A stretch of DNA of 64,000 bases, from positions 868,001 to 932,000 of the forward strand of contig NC_068352.1 in the NCBI RefSeq assembly GCF_014633365.1. Reading direction: 5' to 3'. The position numbers were made by a program, and so were the translations under genes. This DNA is from Diospyros lotus. Its lineage: Eukaryota > Streptophyta > Magnoliopsida > Ericales > Ebenaceae. The notes beneath the pieces are model-generated. The model was not told where the DNA came from, did no database searches, and saw only the letters and a list, made by a program, of their open reading frames with translations. Shown one piece after another: positions 12,101-19,800 of this stretch. Every line of letters begins with the position of its first letter. The stretch's first letter is position 1.

Positions 12101-14272
12101 CAGCCGATAGATCACCAAGACTTCACTGATCTCAGTATTGCTCAAACTTGAGGCAAACTCAACAGCAAGAAATGTTACTACTGGACATAGAGTGCAAATT
12201 ATTAGATAGTAGTTTTTTTCAACTGAATTGTTAAATAATAATATATTTTTTATTTTCTAATAAAATGGTATATAACACATGCAAGAAATAGCATTGATTG
12301 TTGATATTAAATGGACAGGTAGGATGCAAAAAACACACGAACAGTTTGATTGCTAATGGATTTACATAATAGGGGGCCTTGCAAATCTCTATTTAAAGGG
12401 TTCAGAAAATGTGAGACTGCCCTGTAAGAGATCAAGTAGCTATTTGTTTATTCCTAAATCTTAATTTTTGGTGGTTACTTATCAATCATTCCCTTTTTTT
12501 TTTTGGCTGGATAGAAGGAATCGCACTCAATGTTTTGTGTCCTGATTTTAATCTCCCCTCAAAGTTACAGCTGATTGTTGGTCAAAAAGGCTGCAAGCTG
12601 CATTTTTTTTTTTTTTGTATTGTTAATTCTTTGAAACTTATTTTGCTTTAAGTTAGGTTCTACTTCCTTAGTGAATCTTGATTAAACATTAAGGTCTCTT
12701 TGTCATCCTCTATGGTTGCAGGTAGTCTTGGACAAAAGAGTCCCTATAAAGAGTTTAAGTGAAATCAAAAGTGTGCTTGTATCAGCTCTTGTATCAAAGG
12801 GGCACATTTCTGATGCGCTTAATATATATGAAGAAATAAAAGATGCGGAATGCAATCTGGAGCCCAAATCTGTTGTATATCTTATGGTAAGTTTCTTGAT
12901 CTATGCCATATGGTTTTTTTACCTTGTCAGATTTAACAGTTTCTCAACCTGCCTTCAGGAGGGCCTTCAAACTGAAGGAGAGTTGAGTAGATTGCTTCAG
13001 CTACTTGATGAATTAAAGGATCCAGGTTTTTGGATTGATGGCTGCTTCACGACCATTTTATATTGTGTACAATACAAGCATCTAGAGTTAAGTGCCCTTT
13101 TTTTTCCCGTTTCTTTCAGTTTTTTTATATCCATTTAATTAAATTCGTTGGTTTCTTTGATCTAGTTCTATTGTTCATTTGCTGAAGCAACTGAAAGATA
13201 AGTTTTCTGATGATGATGCTGGAAGAGAAGTTCTTTTTGACGAGGTTTCATTCTTGTACTCTTATTTTATCTAATGAAGTAGAAGGTATTAGCTTGGTCC
13301 AGTGGCAATCTTCCAATGACCTAAAATCTTCATGGCATTCATGGACCAGGTATTCTGTAAAATTGCCGAGACAGAACCTATAGATGTGCAGTTTGGCCTG
13401 GATTTGCTTCAAGCCATTAAGGAAGAGCTGCTTGTTCGCCCTTCCCGAAAAAGTCTTGATTTTCTACTTGGTGCCTGTGTCAATGCCAAGGATTTGCATG
13501 GTTCTCGTTTAGTTTGGAAAGAATATCAGACAGCTGGTCTTCCTTATAATGGTTTCAATTACTTAAGGCGAGGAATGTTTAAATTTCTTAATGATGATAA
13601 TTTCTGGTGGCTGGCTTTGCAAAAATTTTGAGTTCCTTGATGCGCGTAATGCTTTTATCTCTATTTGTTTTATTAGCTGAGATTGCACATGCTATGGCAT
13701 AGTGTAAAACTAATTCCAACATTGATTAATTCAAGACATGTAACTCTTAACAAAACAACAGAAGTTGACGATAGAAGTTGTAAAAAGCTCTTGGCAACTC
13801 TTTACCATGCTAGTGGCTTCCTTGCAGTGGGTTTTGTTGCAGTATAACAAAACAAAACATGCTATTTGTGACAATAAGTTGTTTGTTTACTTTGACTTTT
13901 GGCTTAAGCTAGAATCCGAGTTTCCTTTGTTAGTTATTAAATGCTTGTGAATTATCTCATAATGTTATTTGTGTTGACTGGTGTCACAAATTTGTGCATC
14001 GGACCTGTGAAGATTGGGGCCATTAAAAGAATACAAATCTTCAAATTTTAAAGTTCAAGCTTTTGTGTTAACAATTCTCATTTTTAGATTGCTTGTGCAG
14101 GATGTATCAGGCCCTCTTGGCATCGGGGGATTATAAATCTGCAAAAGACATGCTGAAGAAAGTACCAAAACATGATGCCCAAGTTCGCTGTCTCATCAAA
14201 GCATGCCAAGCGACTTATATCATGCCTGCCTCGTTTAAAGGAAAGAAGACAAAAGGAATGGCAAGGAAATGA
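135..14272 (+). CDS. Pentatricopeptide repeat (PPR) protein, At4g04790/At4g21880-like, 5' truncated by window edge
   Basis: Ten exons that join in phase: 135-248, 1366-1461, 1551-1649, 3401-3520, 4387-4491, 12722-12886, 12959-13086, 13166-13244, 13350-13567 and 14101-14272 (TGA at 14270-14272). They give 431 C-terminal residues. Exons 1-5 read as helix-turn-helix PPR units with typical pieces such as [29 protein letters not shown] and [16 protein letters not shown]. The C-terminal part ([21 protein letters not shown]...[20 protein letters not shown]) matches my memory of the mitochondrial P-class PPR family At4g04790, which is presumed to bind organellar RNA. The N-terminus and targeting peptide lie upstream of the window. 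Intron 5 is 8,230 bp because of inserted retroelements. The ninth intron appears to use a GC donor (AAG|GCGAGG at 13568). No frame break is seen in the exons, so the gene may work if the long intron is spliced. Confidence 0.85.
640..900. repeat. Old dispersed repeat, copy 1 (in PPR intron 1)
   Basis: This stretch of the first visible PPR intron resembles the sequence flanking the retroelement cluster in intron 5. Shared pieces include 'aatgtcaattga', 'cccttcttgacgcaac' and 'aatgatgagataaag', and then 'tttcatgagata'. The second copy is split by insertions (5196-5358 and 11441-11560). The family is not recognised. Its value is as an unoccupied relative of the insertion site: here 'gatgagataaag' runs straight on into 'tttcagcatcatt'. 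Confidence 0.6.
1650..3400. other. PPR intron 3, non-coding
   Basis: AT-rich intron between the exons ending at 1649 and starting at 3401. Several short ORFs occur on both strands, but none shows a recognisable domain or splice context. No element ends with a duplicated target were found here. Confidence 0.6.
3521..4386. other. PPR intron 4, non-coding
   Basis: 866-bp intron bounded by AAG|GTAATTT and TTTTAG|TACTATG. It holds homopolymer T runs (near 3646 and 4030) and nothing else recognisable. Confidence 0.6.
5196..5358. repeat. Old dispersed repeat, copy 2, left part
   Basis: Left half of the second copy of the old repeat. It is cut after 'gagataaag' by the solo LTR that starts at 5359. 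The right half resumes at 11441 as 'caacaccatc...tttcatgagatatgg', in the same order as in copy 1 at 757-830. The rest of intron 5 up to here (4492-5195) shows nothing recognisable. Confidence 0.55.
5359..8389 (+). mobile_element. Solo LTR, about 3.03 kb, TSD TAAAG
   Basis: Starts TGTAACACC and ends GGCGCCACA, so it has the TG...CA ends of an LTR. It is flanked by an exact 5-bp TSD, TAAAG at 5354-5358 and 8390-8394. It has no coding region and no second LTR. A TATA-like motif (TCTATAAATAGAAG, near 5948) suggests plus orientation, and a purine-rich tract lies at 6360-6430. A solo LTR is what unequal recombination leaves after removing the internal region. Its length is unusual; long LTRs are known in some chromovirus and Tat lineages, but the family cannot be assigned here. 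Confidence 0.75.
8398..8762 (+). repeat. 5' LTR of the LARD-like element
   Basis: 365 bp. It aligns along its length with 11104-11435, sharing 'attagttagttgttgtact', 'gagaatgttcatagtgg' and the pyrimidine-rich 3' part. It carries a TATA-like box (CCTATAAATACG, near 8515). Confidence 0.8.
8766..8777 (+). other. Primer-binding site (initiator tRNA-Met type)
   Basis: TGGTATCAGAGC lies three bases after the 5' LTR. It is the standard primer site complementary to the 3' end of plant initiator tRNA-Met, which confirms plus orientation of the element. Confidence 0.85.
9337..9516 (+). pseudogene. gag-like N-terminal remnant
   Basis: The frame from ATG 9337 begins [16 protein letters not shown] and continues past a TGA at 9467-9469 into [14 protein letters not shown]. 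Coiled, charged starts of this kind open many plant retrotransposon gag proteins. It is too short and broken to function. The longer frame opened at 9269 adds only a low-complexity leader. Confidence 0.4.
9514..9916 (+). pseudogene. Acidic ORF of unknown origin inside the LARD-like element, cut by the hAT-type insertion
   Basis: An open frame starting [20 protein letters not shown] and rich in Asp and Glu toward its end. It runs into the transposon at 9917. I do not recognise the family. It could be retroelement gag sequence or a second captured host fragment. Joining it across the insertion does not keep the frame with the dehydrogenase-like segment that follows. Confidence 0.35.
9917..10541. 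mobile_element. hAT-type non-autonomous element, 8-bp TSD ACTGCAGA
   Basis: 625 bp with terminal inverted repeats CAGTGTTCTAAAA (left) and TTTTCGAACACTG (right), matching at 12 of 13 positions. Exact 8-bp TSDs ACTGCAGA lie at 9909-9916 and 10542-10549. An 8-bp duplication is the mark of the hAT superfamily. Both subterminal regions are crowded with 'CTAGGCG/CCTAGG' motifs, and the interior is GC-rich and purine-rich, quite unlike its surroundings. No transposase is encoded, so movement needed an autonomous relative. Confidence 0.85.
10556..10983 (+). pseudogene. Captured fragment of plastid dihydrolipoyl dehydrogenase (E3, LPD), decayed
   Basis: The frame from about 10560 reads [26 protein letters not shown] recognise it as the plastid LPD region around the redox disulfide (GGTCVNRGCVPSKAL in the functional enzyme). 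A second frame (about 10684-10983) continues with [55 protein letters not shown] and [16 protein letters not shown], all in the family's order. Three stretches of the family sequence are missing: after VPSKAF, after GTILGHQT and after GLEFS. Both catalytic cysteines are tyrosine, and the glycine-rich GSGYIGLEF motif has become GGGYTGLEF. Several blocks follow one another with no intron. It cannot encode an active enzyme. Confidence 0.75.
11104..11435 (+). repeat. 3' LTR of the LARD-like element
   Basis: 332 bp, shorter than the 5' LTR because of deletions in its pyrimidine-rich 3' part. It is preceded by a purine tract (CTTGGGAGAG) that may be the polypurine tract, and followed by the TSD AGTTC. 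Its divergence from the 5' LTR indicates an insertion of some age. Confidence 0.75.
11564..12164 (-). mobile_element. Solo LTR, 601 bp, TSD GCAAG
   Basis: Plus-strand reading begins TGTTGTTGTTAGG and ends CAAACTCAACA, flanked by the exact 5-bp TSD GCAAG (11559-11563 and 12165-12169). A TATA-like motif readable on the minus strand (TCTATAAAAAGAGG, near 11985) suggests minus orientation. There is no coding sequence. A similar uninterrupted string, 'taacacatgcaagaaat', occurs at about 12272 and resembles the empty target. This is the third retroelement in PPR intron 5. Confidence 0.7.
12170..12721. other. Remainder of PPR intron 5
   Basis: AT-rich sequence ending in the acceptor GGTTGCAG|GTAGTC. 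Poly-T runs occur near 12493 and 12604. No other feature is seen. Confidence 0.6.
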
Positions 14273-15075
14273 AATGCCAGTGATTGAACAACTCTATGTA
14301 CATGTGTGGGGAGACGAAAAGTGAAGAGGGGAAAGAAAGAAAAAGATCATATTCACATACAGTCGGCAATTGGTTTTTGCCGAAGCCTCTGAATCACAAT
14401 GGTACGCCATCATCGTTTTTAATTCGAATCCTTGAACACATAGTATTCTCACTGTTTAACTCAATTGGTTTGGATACTGAGGAGTATAATACCCATCGTG
14501 CAGTGAGTAGGCCCTGGCACCGACTGTGGTACATGAATCTTCCATCAGAGTTCCAAGCAGCAAACTAGGTTTTTACTAATTCTCGCCTAATTCAGGTTCC
14601 AAGTGCCAGAGGCACGATTGCTAAACCCATATAGGACACAATAGCTGATGGCCTAACTACCAGTTCACCCCAAAGTCGATATCAAGTAGGCTGTTGTTGG
14701 ATTTGTCAAATCGAAAATCAAGTCATGACAGAATTCTTTGTATAAAAATTGCCTCTCAAAGGATTTGGCATTCTATTTCTGTTACGGGAAGCCATTTCGA
14801 CGAATACCTTCATTTTAGGTAGAGGATTGTTAACGAGTTACATTATTATGTCGACAAACTGTATACAAAATTTACATTTTTATTTCATTTATATTGTTAT
14901 GCATGCTCGATTCCATGATTTTCCTACCTTTCTAGGGAGTAATTTTAATTTTTTTCATCTTTTCAAGCACCAACCAATTGCACTAGAGCATAGAGAAATA
15001 GAATAGCAATAGGGACTCTTCAATTCATTCTTGAGTTGTCTGTTGCCTTGTGATTTGATTGATACAAAGGAACAG
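14273..15075. other. Intergenic, 3' flanks of convergent genes
   Basis: About 0.8 kb between the stop codon of the PPR gene (+) and the stop codon of the 219-residue protein gene (-). It should contain both 3' UTRs. I see no clear poly(A) signal pair, RNA gene or element ends. Confidence 0.5.
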
Positions 15076-15735
15076 TCAAAATGAATTGGCAACAAGAATG
15101 GCCTGCCTGCAGCGGGCCCTGGCTTGTTGCAGCCTCTCACTGAGTGTCTCTTCTTTCACTGCAGCTTTCACCATGGCCAAATCCATTTCCATCAGCTTCA
15201 ACACTCTCCCCAGCTCAGTCACCATCCTGTCCTCCACCTTCCCCTCCTCCAGCAGCACCTCCGCCTCCTCCCTGGCCCTCTCCGCCACAATCTCTCCGGC
15301 TTTCGCCAGCAGCGCCGTCGACCCGAACTCCCTATCCATCAGCCCCACCAGCTTCTCCAGGAAGTCCATGATCACATACCCAGTTGGCTTCTCCACTGCT
15401 ATCTCCTTGCTCCTCTTCCACCCTATCTGCAGGTTGGGCGGCTCCCGCTTCACCGTGCCGCCCCTCACCTTCCGGTCCCGGATTATCTCTGACCTCCGCC
15501 GCCTCTCCACCGGGAACCTGTCCGGGCTGATGGTGGTTTCAAACTCCGGCCCTGGGGTTGGGAACTCATCTTCAGCTGCAGCTGAGTTTGAAGCCGATGT
15601 GCATTTGATAATATGGAGCAGTGGGCGTTGGTGTGGGACGTTAGACTTGGTGGTTTGGCTTCGTTGGTGATGAAGTGTCTGTAGAGCACGAGGGAGGAAT
15701 TGAATTTGAATTGCAGTGCTGGCAGTGGAAGCCAT
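15076..15735 (-). CDS. Predicted plastid-targeted helical protein, function unknown
   Basis: One uninterrupted exon of 219 residues from MASTASTAIQ to ILVANSF. The first 50 residues are rich in Ser, Thr, Gln and basic residues with almost no acidic ones, as in a chloroplast transit peptide. Residues 55-100 are basic and Pro-rich (SPDRFPVERRRRSEIIRDRKVRG). Residues 100-219 are strongly helical and charged (EKPTGYVIMDFLEKLVGLMDREFGSTALLAKAGEIVAERAREEAEVL...MVKAAVKEETLSERLQQARARCRQ) and may form a coiled coil. No catalytic motif or membrane segment is visible. I recall similar uncharacterised plant plastid proteins but cannot name one securely. The coding sequence is much more GC-rich than its surroundings. 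It is divergent from FIE across about 1.08 kb. The opposite-strand ORF at 15059-15670 is its shadow. Confidence 0.8.
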   Translation of the reverse strand: MASTASTAIQIQFLPRALQTLHHQRSQTTKSNVPHQRPLLHIIKCTSASNSAAAEDEFPTPGPEFETTISPDRFPVERRRRSEIIRDRKVRGGTVKREPPNLQIGWKRSKEIAVEKPTGYVIMDFLEKLVGLMDREFGSTALLAKAGEIVAERAREEAEVLLEEGKVEDRMVTELGRVLKLMEMDLAMVKAAVKEETLSERLQQARARCRQAILVANSF

Positions 15736-16813
15736 TGGAGCCTGTTGTTTGGAAGCTTGCTTCCAGTGGAATTGAAGATAAGGTTGGAAATGGAAGCCTT
15801 TGACAACGTCAAAATTTTTTTAAGGGTCATGATCCATTTAATAAATTTATTTTATTTTTAAATAATATATATATATTTATCATATCTTATTTTTAATATT
15901 CAAACTATTCTATTGATTAATTAAATGATTTAAAAAGTGTTATATTCATAAATTTTTTTGGCAAATTCTCACAAACTAATCTGATGCACATAAATTCATA
16001 ATAATTTTATTTAAAATTAAAATATTTTATTTCTCTTTATATTATAACACGTGTTAGAACATTAGTTACAAAATGTTAAGTTCTATTGTTATATAAAAAT
16101 AAAATAGAATAATAATATATGGAATAAAGAAAAATAAAAAAATATTTATGGTAACCAAACAAAGGGGGTAATGTTAGGATACTCTTGTATATCGATGTTT
16201 ATTATATTTTATTAACATATCTCTCCATATTATATTGCATCACTTTTTGGTAGACCTTAATTCTTAGTCACATTTCTTTGCATTTATATTGACATTTTTC
16301 TTGTTGGCAAGAAAAAAATTGTGAAATTCAATTTTTAGAATTGAATTATATGGATTTCAACTATATTAATTCAAATTCCATTAAAATAGATGAAATTTGA
16401 AAATTAATTCTATAATTTGAGAATAAAATTTATTTATGAATTATATGGATTGCAAGACAAACGTTCTTGGGTATAATTTTATTTTAATTATTTATTTTAT
16501 TTATATTTAGTTTTATTTAAATAATTAAATATAATATATTTAGTCAATTCTTATTTTAGAATTAATTTTGAAGTTTAATATATATTTATATAGTGCATAA
16601 TTTAAAAATATGAATATATATGTATTCTTTTATGATGACAGTTATTTTTTCTTATTTTAATAATAAATTCAAAATATTAAATGTATTTCGAAAAGTAAAA
16701 ATAAATAACTTTAATTTTAAATTTATTTTAAACATAAATTTATAAAGTTTAGTTAAATTAGTCACTTTTGTCTGCGTGCGGAGAGAGAGAGGGAGAGAGA
16801 GAGAGAGAGAGAG
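15736..16813. promoter_or_regulatory. Divergent intergenic region with a GA-repeat leader before FIE
   Basis: 1,078 bp between two divergently transcribed start codons, so it should hold both promoters. The middle is extremely AT-rich. The last 32 bases before the FIE start codon (16782-16813) are almost pure GA, and the repeat runs directly into the ATG. GA tracts in plant leaders are bound by BASIC PENTACYSTEINE (GAGA-binding) factors, which are known to work with Polycomb complexes. Regulation of this gene by them is inference. Confidence 0.5.
16782..16813 (+). repeat. (GA)n microsatellite abutting the FIE start codon
   Basis: A GA dinucleotide tract with one interruption (GAGGGA) ends exactly at the FIE start codon. 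It is probably in the 5' UTR and is likely to vary in length between individuals. Confidence 0.85.
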
Positions 16814-19800
16814 ATGGCGAAGATGGCGGGATTAGGGTGTGAGCCGGTGGTGGGATCATTGGCGCCGTCGAAGAAGAGAGAGTACAGAGTGACGAACAGG
16901 CTCCAAGAGGGCAAGCGCCCCATCTACGCCGTCGTTTTCAACTTCGTCGACTCTCGCTACTTCAACGTCTTCGCCACCGTCGGCGGAAATCGGGTTTCCT
17001 CTCCCTCTCCCCTTCTCCTTTCCAATCTTAGTCTCTTCTTCTTACAATCAATTTTTTAACCTAGCCCCATTCCCATGAAATCCATAGTAGTCAAATAGGT
17101 CGTCTTAGTTTGCAATTTGATTTATTTTCATTTGGGGAAAAAAAAATGCAAACAAATTGGGAGCAATGCTACAACACACCAAGCTTTTATCTTACTGTGT
17201 GAATTATAATTTTCCATTCATTTCTATTCGTTTGATTTATGTGCAGGTGACTGTATACCAATGTCTTGAAGGGGGTGTTATTGCCGTGTTGCAGTCTTAC
17301 ATTGATGAAGATGTATTATCTATCTAAGAGAATTCAGATTTGTTGTTTTTTATTTCTACTTTTGAGAACTTTTTGGGTAACCCCTTCCATCTTCTTAAAA
17401 GAGCATTTGGCGGTTCCATGTGTTATGTAGATCAGAAGGATGAGTCGTTTTACACTGTGAGCTGGGCATGCAATATTGATGGAACCCCTTTTTTAGTTGC
17501 TGGAGGAATCAATGGCATAATCCGCGTCATTGACGCTGGTAATGAGAAGATACACAAGGTATAATCAACTAAAACAGTTTTTTTTTCAGTAAATTTAAAT
17601 TAATAATGGAATTTTAGAATAAAATTGCTGTTTTAGACAGTGTCAAGAATCATGTCATCTAAGTGAAACAGTTTCTGCAGTATTTGTCATTTTCATCTGA
17701 TTCCCTCATTTCCGTCATTATGTTAATTTATTGATTAAGAAGAGGGATGTTAGGTATCCGCCATATGCTTGGTGGATCAAAATGTCAAAAGTTGTGTGCA
17801 TTCTCCAAAGGTAGGCAGCCTAACACTCATTTAGTTGCAAATTCAAATGAGACATTCTTCAAAAGTAAGCAGCCTAACACTCCTTGGTTGAAAAATTCAA
17901 AAGAGATAACCTATATATAGGAGGGATTGGAATTGCAGAATACGTGCAAGCCATAGAAGAAAAAATCAGAGTGACAGAGAAAAATCGAGAGCAACAGTGA
18001 GCAGAAAATAAATTTTGGGCAGCTTGCGCAGTCATCAGTTAATCCCCGATATCTCTGCATCCCATGGTCCGATCATCACGATTTTCGGACAACAGCTTCA
18101 CAACTCATTGTTCTTCAAATCCAACGGTTAAGATCGAGATCTGACGGTCCATCTGGGAGAAATAGTGTCCAAACAGTGGCGGTTTTTGGTGAGAAATAGG
18201 AGTCAAATTAAGTAGATATGGAATAATCTAAAATAAGTGCAGCAACAAGAATACCAAATTTTTACGTGAAAACCCCCCTCAATGTGAGGAGTAAAAACCA
18301 CGGGACCGGAGTCCACCCAAAAACTTCCACTATCAACAAATAATGAATACAATCTTTCTTCTCTAGATAACACTAGAGGCACACAAATAATCCTCAAGAA
18401 TTCAATGGTTCTTGGCACACTAAAATAATCCCAAGAACAACAAAACAATTAATCCAATCACAACTCTTTCAAGAATAAATATTCTTGGAATACTTTTCAA
18501 AAAACAAGCAAGGTAAGATCTCACCAAAAATCGCCACCGTTCGGACACTATTTCTTTCAGATGGACCATCGGATCTCGATCTTAACCGATGGATTTGAAG
18601 AATAATGAGTTGTGAAGCTGTTGTCCGAAAATCGTGATGATCGGACCATGGGATGCAGAGATATCGGGGATTAACTGATGACTGCGCAAGCTGCCCAAAA
18701 TTTATTTTCTGCTCACTGTTGCTCTCGATTTTTCTCTGTCACTCTGATTTTTTCTTCTATGGCTTGCACGTATTCTGCAATTCCAATCCCTCCTATATAT
18801 AGGTTACCTCCTTTGAATTTTTCAACCAAGGAGTGTTAGGCTGCTTACTTTTGAAGAATGTCTCATTTGAATTTGCAACTAAATGAGTGTTAGGCTGCCT
18901 ACCTTTGGAGAATACACACAACTTTTGACATTTTGATCCACCAAGCATATGGCGGATACCTAACAAATCTCCCCCTCCGCCTCATGTAGTGGAAGGAGTC
19001 GCCATCCCAGCAATGGAACGACAAATATCAAGCTTCTCAATTGGCAAGGCCTTTGTCATCATGTCTAAGCCATTATGATCTGTATGAATCTTCTCAAGTT
19101 CTAACGACTTGGAATTTAATGCATCTCTAATCCAATGATACCTCACATCAATATGCTTCAATCTTGCATGAAATGCAGCATTCTTGCCAAGGTGAATTGT
19201 ACTTTGACTGTCACAAAATAATACATATTTCTCCTGCTTGAACCCAAGTTTTCTATCAAAATTTTTCATCCACAACAACTCTTTACTGGCTTTGGTTGTT
19301 GCAATGAACTCTGCTTTTGTGGTTGAAAGTGCAACACATTTTTGTAACCTCGACTGCCATGACAATGCCCCTCCTGAGAAAATGAACCAGAAGTGGACTT
19401 ATGAGAATCAACATCTCCACGTAGGTATCGCATAATCCACTTGACAACATTCAAATGCTTTTTTCCTGGATTAGCAAGAAAACGACTAACACTGCCAACT
19501 GCATAAGCTATATTTGGTCTTTTATATACCATGGCATACATCAAACTTCCCACTGTGGAGGCATATGGAACTCATTCCATATCTTTTTTCTCTTCATTTG
19601 TTGAAGGACTTTGCTTAATGCTCAATCTGATATGAGTAGCAAGAGGAGAACTGATCGTTTTACCCTTATCCATGTTGAACTTCTGGAGTATCTTCTCAAT
19701 GTGCTTCTCTTGTGATAAATATAACTTCTTGGCCTTTCTGTCTCGAATGATTTGGATGCTAAGAATTTGCTTTGCTGGCCCTAAGTCTTTCATAGCAAAA

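Noticed and set aside
15059..15670. 203-codon ORF on the plus strand
   Set aside because: It is the antisense of the 219-residue plastid-type protein at 15076-15735. Its composition (Ser/Pro/Leu runs) is what the complement of a Glu/Arg-rich helix gives, and it has no domain.
17340..17564. 74-codon ORF across FIE intron 2 and exon 3
   Set aside because: The first part is intron sequence. The family protein joins exon 2 (..YIDED) directly to exon 3 (KDESFYTV), so no separate gene is needed.
19238..19435. Plus-strand ORF in FIE intron 3 as an alternative FIE exon
   Set aside because: It is antisense to the Copia RNase H remnant and has no matching splice sites.
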